From Planctomycetales bacterium (GTDB taxonomy: Bacteria; Planctomycetota; SZUA-567), in contig BNUQ01000039.1 of NCBI GenBank assembly GCA_025997475.1, positions 1 to 18,954 of the forward strand: a stretch of 18,954 nt of DNA. The letters are read 5' to 3'. Position 1 is the first letter of the stretch; every line of letters starts with the position of its first letter. Position numbers and translations under genes: made by a program. This document shows positions 5,877 through 12,423 of the stretch, piece after piece. The notes under the pieces were generated by a model. That model had not been told where the DNA came from, ran no database searches, and was given only the letters and a program-made list of their open reading frames with translations.

Positions 5877-6632
5877 ATGCCTCATTCCACCTTACAAAAC
5901 AAAACGGCGTTGATTACCGGCGGGGCGCGGCGGCTCGGGCGGGCGCTGACGACGGCGCTGGCGGCGAACGGTTGTCGCGTCGCCATTCATTATCATCGCC
6001 ATCAAGCGGACGCCGAAGCGCTGGCGCGGGAATTACAGGCGGCGGGCGTTGACGCCGCGCCGTTTGCCGCCGACTTGTCCGCGCCGGCGGGCGCCGAGAA
6101 TTTATTTTATCAGGCGCAGAAAAAATTCGGCGCGCTTAATTTTCTTATTAACAACGCGGCGATTTACGAGAACACGAATTTTCCGGCGCTGACCGCCGCC
6201 GCGTGGTCGCAGACCGCGCTCATCAACGCGCAGGCGCCGCTGTTTTTGGCGCGGTTGTTCGCCGAACACGCTCCGACCGGCGCGGCGATTATCAATTTGT
6301 TGGACGCGCGGATGCACGGTTATGACCGCGAACATTTGGCGTATCATCTCGCCAAGCGCCAACTGCGCGACCTGACCAAAATTTTAGCGTGGGAATTCGC
6401 CCCGAAAATTCGCGTGAACGCGCTCGCGCCGGGTTTGATTTTACCGCCGGACGCGGTCGCGGACGGCGACGAATGGTTGGCGGCGCGAGCGGCGAGCAAT
6501 CCGCTCCGCACCCACGGCACGGCGGCAGAAATCGGCGCGGCGGCGGTCTTTTTGTTGGCGAGCAATTTTATCACCGGCGAAATCATTCATATTGACGGCG
6601 GGAGAAATTTGCGCGACGATTTTTATCGGTGA
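5877..6632 (+). CDS. Pteridine-reductase-type short-chain dehydrogenase
   Basis: 251 aa. NAD(P)H-dependent reductase of the SDR superfamily. The cofactor motif TGGARRLGRA (residues 14-23) is the TGxxxRxG form of pteridine reductases (PTR1/FolM), and NNAAIYEN follows at 92-99. The catalytic set is D143 (INLLDARM), Y156 and K160 (YHLAK), with aspartate where most SDRs have serine, as in PTR1. The C-terminal APGLILPP and GEIIHIDGGRNL are typical. Likely reduces dihydrobiopterin, dihydrofolate or a related pterin in the cytoplasm. No clear ribosome site precedes the ATG. No folate genes adjoin it. The exact substrate is inferred. Confidence 0.85.
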   Translation: MPHSTLQNKTALITGGARRLGRALTTALAANGCRVAIHYHRHQADAEALARELQAAGVDAAPFAADLSAPAGAENLFYQAQKKFGALNFLINNAAIYENTNFPALTAAAWSQTALINAQAPLFLARLFAEHAPTGAAIINLLDARMHGYDREHLAYHLAKRQLRDLTKILAWEFAPKIRVNALAPGLILPPDAVADGDEWLAARAASNPLRTHGTAAEIGAAAVFLLASNFITGEIIHIDGGRNLRDDFYR

Positions 6633-6652
6633 AAGAGGCAATGGGGAAACGC

Positions 6653-6790
6653 TCTATTCAATTGCCACGCCTTTTAAGGCGTGGTCGGCGTTTCCCCGAA
6701 AAAGGGCTTTCGCCCAAATAAAACCATTCGGCTAAAGCCGGTCATTTTCCAACGCTACCCACGCCCTAAAGGGCGTGGCAATTGAATAGA
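6653..6790. repeat. Multi-hairpin repeat with 19-bp terminal inverted repeats, copy 1
   Basis: Perfect terminal inverted repeats lie at 6653-6671 and 6772-6790 (TCTATTCAATTGCCACGCC and its complement). Inside are local hairpins at 6665-6684 (CCACGCC-TTTTAA-GGCGTGG), 6704-6715 (GGGC-TTTC-GCCC), 6729-6740 (CGGC-TAAA-GCCG) and 6759-6778 (CCACGCCC-TAAA-GGGCGTGG). The outer stem and the terminal hairpins are mutually exclusive in part, allowing a cloverleaf or a row of stems. It lies 20 bp after the SDR stop. A second copy is at 10467-10651. Non-coding; probably a MITE/REP-like element. Confidence 0.9.
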
Positions 6791-6803
6791 ACCACCGCGT
6801 TTC

Positions 6804-6838
6804 TCGTAATTCGTAATTTTTAATTCGTAATTTTCACG
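6804..6838. repeat. Heptamer run upstream of rnpA
   Basis: Five 7-bp units: TCGTAAT, TCGTAAT, TTTTAAT, TCGTAAT, TTTCACG. Located between the multi-hairpin repeat and rnpA, on the 5' side of the gene. Confidence 0.7.
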
Positions 6839-6873
6839 TCCATCTGTGGTTGCCGAATAACCCTAATTTTAGT

Positions 6874-7203
6874 ATGAGCAAATCCCCGCACAAACTTACT
6901 TCCGCCGCCGTCGCCGATTTATTTGCGCGGGGGCAATTCGTCAAAGGGCGCGTGTTGTCGGCGCGTTATTTGGCGAACGGTTTGGCGTTTTCGCGGTGCG
7001 CGCCGATTGTCGGGAAAAAACTCGGCAACGCCGTCCGCCGCAATCGCATCAAACGCCGGCTCCGCGCCGCGTGGCGGGAAGTCGCCGCCGACCTTCCGGC
7101 GGGTTTCGATTTCGCCGTGCTGGCGCGGGTCGAAGCGCAAACGATGCCGTTCCCGCAATTGGTCGCCGCGATGAAAGAAGTGTTGAAAAAAATTAACAAT
7201 TAA
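6874..7203 (+). CDS. rnpA: Ribonuclease P protein component
   Basis: 109 aa from ATG 6874 (MSKSPHKLTS); the frame is open upstream to a TTG at 6850, and neither has a good ribosome site. It binds the catalytic RNase P RNA for tRNA 5'-end maturation. The RNR signature is clear (GKKLGNAVRRNRIKRRLRAA), followed by the usual FDFAVLAR strand. Length is normal. rpmH, yidD and yidC, its usual companions near the origin, are not adjacent: an SDR gene precedes it and a convergent kinase gene follows. The last codons (KKINN, stop) lie inside the heptamer run of element C. Confidence 0.93.
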   Translation: MSKSPHKLTSAAVADLFARGQFVKGRVLSARYLANGLAFSRCAPIVGKKLGNAVRRNRIKRRLRAAWREVAADLPAGFDFAVLARVEAQTMPFPQLVAAMKEVLKKINN

Positions 7204-7306
7204 CAATTCATAATTAACAATTGCGCTTCGCGAAAGCGATGACGGTTGACGGGGGCTTGCGTTTTTTATGCGTAAAACTCCGACCGTTAATTGTTAATTG
7301 TTAATT
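7191..7306. repeat. Heptamer/core element C between convergent genes
   Basis: Left arm: AATTAAC (7191), AATTAAC, AATTCAT, AATTAAC, AATTG, supplying the TAA of rnpA (7201-7203). Middle contains GCGCTTCGCGAAAGCG and, further on, AAAACTCC. Right arm 7286-7306 is three GTTAATT units, supplying the TAA of the kinase gene (complement of 7294-7296). The element exactly fills the gap between two convergent genes and could end transcription or protect 3' ends in both directions. Confidence 0.85.
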
Positions 7307-9561
7307 GTCTCCGCCGCCAAATTTCCCGCCATTTCCGCTTGCCGCCGCGTCGCCGCGTCGCCGGTTTGCGCGACGGTTTGATACGCCGTGAAGAACGGAT
7401 AGTCGGCGGACGCCGCCAGCGCCATTCCGCCTAACGCCAAGACCGGTATTTCCGCCGCCGTTTCCGCCGCCGCCGCGCGCCACGCGCCCAACACGTCTTC
7501 CGCGTTCACTTGGGCTAACCGGACGACTTCGGCGTTATTTTTGCCGACGGCGAATAATTGATGGTCGCGAATTTCGAGACGCGCCTTGCGCATCCGCCCG
7601 TCCACAAAAACCAACACCGGCGTTTCGTCGAGCGTTTTTTGCACCGTCGCCGCCGTCGCCGAGAATTTTTCCGCCGCGTCCGCCAGCGCGAGAAAATCGG
7701 CGCCAATTTCGGCTTGCGGATAATTGGCGAGCGCTACGGTCAGACGGTTCGCCGTTTCTTGGGCGGCGATAAAATCTTCGCGCCGCAAATGGTCGCCCAA
7801 GTCCCGCCACGCCGTATCGACGATTTCCTTTTGCGTTTGCCAAATGTCCGCCGCCCGCGCCGCGGCGCGCGCGCTCACCGGCGAATGCGTTTCGCTCAAC
7901 GCCGTGTAAATTTTCAGCGCGTCGTTGAAACGTCCGCCGCCGTAAAAACCGTCCGCCGTTTGCATCGCCGCCTCGTCCGCCGTCGGCATTTTATTTTCGC
8001 CGCCGGGGTTCGCCGCCGGTTCATTTTTTTTCACCGGCACCGGCGCGGTTATATTTTCTGCGGGCGTTAATCCGAGCGGCAAAGGCGGCGCGAGCGTCGT
8101 GGGCGACGGCTTGAGCGCGGTCGTTATTTTCGCTTTTATTTGCGCCGCGGTTTCCGCCCATAATTCTGGATTTTGCCACAAGTAATAACCCGCCGCCGCC
8201 AGCAAAGCGACAACCGCGCCGCCGAGCAACATCGGTCTAAATTTAGAGCGGCGGGGGCGCAAAGTCGGGTTAAGCGGTTCCGCGTCTTCGGCGAAGACCT
8301 CCGTGCCGGACGTAGGGTCGGGCGCCACCGCGCCGATTTTGACGGTTTGCGAAATGGAGCGAAACGCCGTGTCTAATTTTTTTTCGGCTTCGACGGAGTT
8401 GGTCAGCATTCTTTGCAAAAATTCCCCGCATTCCGCCGCCGTTTGCGGGCGGTCGGCGGGATTTTTCGCCAAGCCCCGCATAATGAATTGCGCGAGTTCG
8501 GCGGGCATTTTCGGGCGGTAGGCGCGCGGGTCCGGCACCGGCGCGTAGAGGTGCAGTTTCAATAAATCGCCGACGCGCTTGGCGTCGTAGGGGACGCGCG
8601 CGGTCAAGGCGTGATAGAGCGTCGCGGCGAAAGAATAAAGGTCGGCGCGCGGGTCGGCGGGCTGGCGGCGGATAATTTCCGGCGCGACATATTGCGGCGT
8701 CGCCATCACCGGCAGAGGATGCGCCGCGCTTGCCGCACTAACCGCCGCGTCGGCGTCGTCGGCGGCGCCCGCGCCGTCGCTCGGCGGCGTGATGAACGCG
8801 GCTAAACCCATATCGGCGAGTTTGACCAAACCGTTGCGTTTAATCAGCAAATTGCGCGGCTTGAAATCCTTGTGAACGACGCCGTGCCGGTGCAGATAGT
8901 CGAGCGCGGCGGCGGCTTGCCGACCGTAATCCAACACGGCGTCCACGGCGAGCGCGCCCTGCCGCAAAATGCTGTCGAGCAGATTTTCGCCATCGACAAA
9001 TTCCATACTGAAAAAACAGCCGTCTTTTTTGCGAAATTCATACAAGGTGATTAAATTCGGATGCGACAATTTGGAACTGATAAGCGCTTCGCGGGCGAAC
9101 GCCTCGACGAAATCGGGATTGGTCGCGAGGGGCGGATTGAGAATTTTGACGGCGACCGGACGGACTTCGCCGGCGAGCAATTTTTGCTCCGCGAGATAAA
9201 CCGTCCCCATGCCGCCGCCGCCGATTTTTTCCCGAATGAAATAGTCGGCGTGGAACGGTTTGCCGACGAGCGGGTCGGAACTTTGGGCGAGAAAGCGGAA
9301 CGCCACGCCGCCGACGACGATTTCGTCGCGGTCGCACAATTCGGCGTTGACGACGCGCTCGCCGTTGACGAACGTGCCGTTGGCGGAGCCGAGGTCTTCG
9401 AGAAAAAAGCGGTCGGCGCGTTGCGTAACGCGGCAATGCTCGCGCGACGCCCGCAACGACGGCACGCCAATCGCGCAATCGGCTTTGCGCCCCAACGTGG
9501 TAACGGCGCCTAATTCAAATTCTTGGGTGCGGTTGTCGCGCCGCATTTCCAATCGTGCCAT
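7294..9561 (-). CDS. FHA-domain Ser/Thr protein kinase with membrane anchor
   Basis: 755 aa. Residues 1-93 are an FHA phosphothreonine-binding domain (LGRKADCAIGVPSLRASREH, SANGTFVNG). Residues ~107-385 are a Hanks-type kinase: IGGGGMGTVYLA, VAVK with K139, E157, catalytic HKDFKPRNLL (D232), DMGLA at 250-254 where DFG is usual, and QYVAPE. Residues 444-461 are a membrane helix (MLLGGAVVALLAAAGYYL), preceded by a basic stretch (RPRRSKFRP). The outer ~290 residues are Ala-rich helical and TPR-like in feel, unassigned. It should phosphorylate Ser/Thr on cytoplasmic targets and dock phosphoproteins through FHA, with a periplasmic sensor part. A TATAAT sits 45 bp upstream. The last residues (ETINN) are encoded by heptamer repeats. 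Confidence 0.9.
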   Translation of the reverse strand: MARLEMRRDNRTQEFELGAVTTLGRKADCAIGVPSLRASREHCRVTQRADRFFLEDLGSANGTFVNGERVVNAELCDRDEIVVGGVAFRFLAQSSDPLVGKPFHADYFIREKIGGGGMGTVYLAEQKLLAGEVRPVAVKILNPPLATNPDFVEAFAREALISSKLSHPNLITLYEFRKKDGCFFSMEFVDGENLLDSILRQGALAVDAVLDYGRQAAAALDYLHRHGVVHKDFKPRNLLIKRNGLVKLADMGLAAFITPPSDGAGAADDADAAVSAASAAHPLPVMATPQYVAPEIIRRQPADPRADLYSFAATLYHALTARVPYDAKRVGDLLKLHLYAPVPDPRAYRPKMPAELAQFIMRGLAKNPADRPQTAAECGEFLQRMLTNSVEAEKKLDTAFRSISQTVKIGAVAPDPTSGTEVFAEDAEPLNPTLRPRRSKFRPMLLGGAVVALLAAAGYYLWQNPELWAETAAQIKAKITTALKPSPTTLAPPLPLGLTPAENITAPVPVKKNEPAANPGGENKMPTADEAAMQTADGFYGGGRFNDALKIYTALSETHSPVSARAAARAADIWQTQKEIVDTAWRDLGDHLRREDFIAAQETANRLTVALANYPQAEIGADFLALADAAEKFSATAATVQKTLDETPVLVFVDGRMRKARLEIRDHQLFAVGKNNAEVVRLAQVNAEDVLGAWRAAAAETAAEIPVLALGGMALAASADYPFFTAYQTVAQTGDAATRRQAEMAGNLAAETINN

Positions 9562-9605
9562 AAATTACCTGCTAATCGTCCCGCCGATTGAAAAAGAAAA
9601 GGCGG

Positions 9606-9634
9606 ATTATACGGGTTGAGAGCCCGTCCGTGTA
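9606..9634 (-). promoter_or_regulatory. Candidate promoter of the FHA kinase gene
   Basis: A perfect TATAAT on the minus strand (complement of 9606-9611) lies about 45 bp upstream of the kinase start. No good -35 box is present at 16-18 bp spacing, so an activator or a poor -35 is implied. The call rests on the -10 box and position only. Confidence 0.35.
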
Positions 9635-9691
9635 GAGGCGGCAAAGCCCGTTCCCTCGACGGCGGGGAATTAAGCGGTCGCGCCTGCGGCG

Positions 9692-9726
9692 CAAAAAAAA
9701 GCGCATCCCGCTTTTACGGGACGCGC
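9692..9726 (-). terminator. Intrinsic terminator of the nfuA-like gene
   Basis: On the minus strand, 9716-9726 pairs with 9699-9709 (AGCGCGTCCCG with CGGGATGCGCT, one G-U pair) around a 6-base loop, followed by eight T. It begins 23 bp after the TAA at 9750. One of the few ordinary rho-independent terminators in the window. Confidence 0.9.
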
Positions 9727-9749
9727 TGATTTTAAGACCGACGATAAAT

Positions 9750-9983
9750 TTAACTGACGGCGACGACTTCGGCGATGCTCGGCACGGCTTCCCGAATACG
9801 TATTTCGACGCCGTTTTTGATAGTCAGCGCGGCGTGCGGACAGCCGTGACACGCGCCGCGCAGACGCACTTCGACTTTGTCGCCGTTCAGCGCCACAAAT
9901 TCAATATCGCCGCCATCGCCCTGCAACATCGGACGAATCTCTTCAATCGCCTTTTTTACGGCCTCTTCGATATTTTCCGCCAT
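9750..9983 (-). CDS. NifU C-terminal-domain (Nfu-type) Fe-S scaffold protein
   Basis: 77 aa, a stand-alone Nfu domain. It carries or delivers [4Fe-4S] clusters to apoproteins as a dimer, each monomer giving the CxxC pair. Signatures: IRPMLQGDGGDIEFVAL and LRGACHGCPHAALTIKNGVE with C45 and C48. A strong ribosome site (AGAGAGGTG) precedes ATG 9981-9983. The 67-aa cysteine protein gene ends 29 bp upstream on the same strand, so the two are probably co-transcribed and end at the terminator at 9692-9726. Confidence 0.93.
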   Translation of the reverse strand: MAENIEEAVKKAIEEIRPMLQGDGGDIEFVALNGDKVEVRLRGACHGCPHAALTIKNGVEIRIREAVPSIAEVVAVS

Positions 9984-10012
9984 AAAGCACCTCTCTTTTT
10001 ATTGAATACGAA

Positions 10013-10216
10013 TTACGACACCAACGCAACTTCCGCTTCGAGCGGCTTCAGCGGCACCCGCGTCGTCAGCGGATTGACAAACCGGCAGAACGTCGTGGCG
10101 GAGCAGGACAACATTTCCGTGCAGGTCATCGGCGCGCCGCCGTGGCGTTTGTGGTCAACCAAAGCCGAAACCGTCCCCTTTTTTTCAACGCAAAAGAAAT
10201 CCTCTTTTTCCAACAT
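10013..10216 (-). CDS. Small cysteine-rich protein, unknown function
   Basis: 67 aa. The start is well supported: AAGGAG six bases before ATG 10214-10216. Four cysteines, C9, C32, C38 and C44; the last three are evenly spaced (PMTCTEMLSCSATTFCRFVN), which could bind a metal or Fe-S cluster. No membrane segment or signal peptide. It lies directly upstream of the Nfu-type gene on the same strand, suggesting an Fe-S-related or client role, but this is inference. The stop TAA is inside two 7-bp units (TCGTAAT, TCGTATT on the minus strand). I do not recognise the family. Confidence 0.65.
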   Translation of the reverse strand: MLEKEDFFCVEKKGTVSALVDHKRHGGAPMTCTEMLSCSATTFCRFVNPLTTRVPLKPLEAEVALVS

Positions 10217-10291
10217 TTGTTTCTCCTTCGACCGTTAAAAAATAACCCCGCCATTTCGCGACTGCCGCGCCGGCGAGGAGTGAGCGCGGAG

Positions 10292-10320
10292 AGTATATTT
10301 ATTATCGGACGAAGCAACAA
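10292..10320 (-). promoter_or_regulatory. Candidate sigma70-type promoter for the cysteine protein/Nfu pair
   Basis: On the minus strand, TTGTTG (complement of 10315-10320) and TATACT (complement of 10292-10297) are separated by exactly 17 bp. Transcription would start near 10285, about 70 bp upstream of the ATG at 10216. No other promoter-like pair with better spacing was seen in this gap. Confidence 0.4.
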
Positions 10321-10396
10321 AATTCTTGATTTTTCCGACAGTCGGTTGACGGCGTTTTTTTTTGCGGCAAGGTCGGCGCGATTGCATACAATAGCA

Positions 10397-10428
10397 ATTA
10401 AAAATTACAAATTACAAATTAAAAATGG
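10397..10428. repeat. Heptamer run in the gap 5' of the NtrC-type gene
   Basis: Units ATTAAAA, ATTACAA, ATTACAA, ATTAAAA at 10397-10424. The ~500-bp gap 10217-10713 holds this run, the candidate promoter at 10292-10320 and the multi-hairpin repeat at 10467-10651; no gene is seen in it. Confidence 0.65.
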
Positions 10429-10466
10429 CGGGCAGGCGGACAATTGTCAAAATTTCGATTTAGGAC

Positions 10467-10651
10467 GCTCTATTTAATTGCCACGCGCTTTCGCGCGTGG
10501 TCAGCTCCCCCCCCCCTAAAATGGGCTTTAGCCCAAATAATAATTCGACTAAAGTCGATGGCGTGCGACCATATTTTTTTTATTTTGGGCTAAAGCCCTT
10601 CCTTTTTTGACCGCCCACCACGCCCTAAAGGGCGTGGCAATTGAATAGAGC
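10467..10651. repeat. Multi-hairpin repeat with ~20-bp terminal inverted repeats, copy 2
   Basis: Ends 10467-10486 and 10632-10651 are inverted repeats with one mismatch that would be a G-U pair. Local hairpins: 10481-10500 (CCACGCGC-TTTC-GCGCGTGG), 10523-10534 (GGGC-TTTA-GCCC), 10546-10557 (CGAC-TAAA-GTCG), 10587-10598 (GGGC-TAAA-GCCC), 10618-10637 (CCACGCCC-TAAA-GGGCGTGG). It has one more hairpin than copy 1 and is 47 bp longer. Where the stems differ from copy 1, both sides have changed together. Confidence 0.9.
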
Positions 10652-10713
10652 CGCCGCGTTGGGAATCTACTCATAATCGAACGCTTTGTCTTCTTTCCCC
10701 AATCCGAGAATTT

Positions 10714-12210
10714 ATGGACCAAATCATCATCGTTGACGACGACGAATTTATGCGCGGCTCGTTAGAAGAAACGCTGGCGTTCGGCAATTACCGCGTCGCC
10801 GGTTTCGCCCAAGCCGAAGACGCGCTCGCCGCGCTGAGCGACGGTTCGGCGTCGCTGTTGCTGACCGATATGCGGATGCCCGGTATGAGCGGCTTGGAAT
10901 TGTTGGAGCGCGCCCTCAAAGCCGACCCGCAGTTGCCGGTCGTGATGATGACGGCGTTTGCCACCGTCGAAACCGCCGTCGAAGCGATGAAAAAAGGCGC
11001 TTACGACTACATTATGAAACCGTTCGACGCGGCGCGGATTGAAGTCGTGGTCAAAAAAGCGCTGGCGCACCGGCGGTTGCTCCGCGAAAACGAATTTCTC
11101 AAAGACGAACTCAACAAACGTTGGAGCGTCAAAAATTTCATCGGCAAAAGTCCGGTGATGAAAACGGCGTTCGAGCAAATCCGCCAGGTCGCCGCGACGA
11201 ACGCGACGGTGTTCATTCACGGCGAAAGCGGCACCGGCAAGGAAATGGTCGCGCGCGCCGTGCACGCGCAAAGCCCGCGCCGCCACAAACCGCTGATTTG
11301 CGTCAACTGCGCGGCGCTGTCGGCGGGCGTGCTCGAAAGCGAACTGTTCGGACACGAAAAAGGCGCGTTCACCGGCGCCGACAAACGGCGCATCGGACGG
11401 TTTGAACTCGCCGACGGCGGCACGCTGTTTCTCGACGAAGTTACGGAAATGAATTTGGAATTGCAGGGCAAATTGTTGCGGGTGTTGCAAGAGCGCGAAT
11501 TTGAGCGCGTGGGGTCGAGCGAAACGATTAGCGTTGACGTGCGGATTTTGGCGAGTTCCAACCGCGATATGGCGAAAGCGATTGCCGACGGCATTTTCCG
11601 GCAGGATTTATTTTATCGGCTGAACGTGGTCGAAGTCGAATTGCCGCCGCTCCGCGCCCGTAAAGACGACGTTCGCGCGTTAGTCAATTATTTCATCGAG
11701 AAATACAATCGCGAGCAAGGCACGAAAGTTAAAACCGTCGGCGAAAACACCTATCGCTTGCTCGAAAGTTACGACTGGCCCGGCAACGTCCGCGAATTAA
11801 CCAATATCGTCGAGCGGGCAATCGTGTTGGGCAACGGCGGCGAGTTGTCGGAGTCCGTCGTCGCGCAAAGCATCCGCAAGGGCGGTGGGCAGTCGGCAGT
11901 CGGCGGCGAGCAAAAGGCGAACCGCGAGCCGTGGGCGGTGAGCGGCGAGCAAAAGGCGCAAGGGAACGAAGCGGGGGAAAAGGGCGGCGTTGGCGGCGAT
12001 GACGGCAAGAGAAATTCTGCCCACTGCCCACCGCCGCCCGCCCACTCGTTTGCGCCGCAACCGTTGGAAAATATCGAGCGCGACTACATTTATCAAACGC
12101 TGAAATTTTTTGACGGACACCGGCAAAAAGCGGCGCAATCGTTGGCAATCAGCGAGCGCTCCCTCCGCGACCGGCTGAAACGCTGGCAGGACGGCGAGAG
12201 TGAAGAGTAG
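10714..12210 (+). CDS. NtrC-family sigma54-dependent response regulator
   Basis: 498 aa. Residues 1-118 are a receiver domain with acidic pair D8-D9, phospho-acceptor D52 (LLTDMRMPGMSG), T80 and K102 (MKPFD). Residues ~140-375 are the AAA+ sigma54-activating domain: Walker A GESGTGKE (170-177), GAFTGA (217-222), Walker B GGTLFLDEV, R-finger region FRQDLFYRLNVV, WPGNVREL. Residues ~455-498 are a Fis-type helix-turn-helix (HRQKAAQSLAISERSLRDRL). It should activate RpoN promoters once phosphorylated. No histidine kinase gene is adjacent, so its partner is elsewhere. The linker at about 391-443 is encoded by heptamer repeats and is not family-conserved. Confidence 0.95.
   Translation: MDQIIIVDDDEFMRGSLEETLAFGNYRVAGFAQAEDALAALSDGSASLLLTDMRMPGMSGLELLERALKADPQLPVVMMTAFATVETAVEAMKKGAYDYIMKPFDAARIEVVVKKALAHRRLLRENEFLKDELNKRWSVKNFIGKSPVMKTAFEQIRQVAATNATVFIHGESGTGKEMVARAVHAQSPRRHKPLICVNCAALSAGVLESELFGHEKGAFTGADKRRIGRFELADGGTLFLDEVTEMNLELQGKLLRVLQEREFERVGSSETISVDVRILASSNRDMAKAIADGIFRQDLFYRLNVVEVELPPLRARKDDVRALVNYFIEKYNREQGTKVKTVGENTYRLLESYDWPGNVRELTNIVERAIVLGNGGELSESVVAQSIRKGGGQSAVGGEQKANREPWAVSGEQKAQGNEAGEKGGVGGDDGKRNSAHCPPPPAHSFAPQPLENIERDYIYQTLKFFDGHRQKAAQSLAISERSLRDRLKRWQDGESEE
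11886..12044. repeat. Heptamer element G inside the NtrC-type gene
   Basis: Left units GTGGGCA, GTCGGCA, GTCGGCG from 11886, echoed by GTGGGCG/GTGAGCG near 11931-11944. Right units CTGCCCA, CTGCCCA, CCGCCGC, CCGCCCA at 12017-12044. The two ends are complementary, as in the intergenic elements. It encodes a Gly/Glu/Pro-rich linker between the AAA+ and DNA-binding domains and keeps the frame. Confidence 0.75.
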
Positions 12211-12246
12211 AATTTTTGGTAACCGCAATTGATTGCGAATGAAAAA

Positions 12247-12379
12247 TAGTCGGTAGTTAATAGTCGGTAGTTTTTAGTTGTGGAGTTTTTATTGACAAAT
12301 CCACCCGCGCCCGCGAAGCGAATCTTTGACCGTCAAACTCCATCACTACCAACTAAAAACTACCGACTACCAACTCTCT
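12247..12379. repeat. Heptamer/core element D
   Basis: Left arm 12247-12281: TAGTCGG, TAGTTAA, TAGTCGG, TAGTTTT, TAGTTGT. Core region contains GGAGTTTTTATTGAC, CCGCGAAGCG and TTTGACCGTCAAACTCC (ending 12341). Right arm 12345-12379: ACTACCA, ACTAAAA, ACTACCG, ACTACCA, ACTCTCT. The arms are inverse. It starts 36 bp after the NtrC-type stop and lies before the BaiN-type gene. Confidence 0.85.
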
Positions 12380-12423
12380 ATCCGCAGTATTAAAAATTAC
12401 CGAACCGCTCTAACAAAAAATAT

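Noticed and set aside
9600..9690. tRNA-like fold in the gap between the kinase and Nfu-type genes
   Set aside because: Some G-C-rich pairing but no T-loop GTTCRANNC, no proper acceptor stem or anticodon arm.
1202..10651. CRISPR array
   Set aside because: The repeats are either immediately tandem 7-bp units or isolated palindromic elements; there are no regular unique spacers of 25-45 bp and no cas genes.
10762..11490. 242-codon minus-strand frame opposite the NtrC-type gene
   Set aside because: Antisense shadow of a clear response regulator; its His/Arg/Phe-rich translation has no domain.
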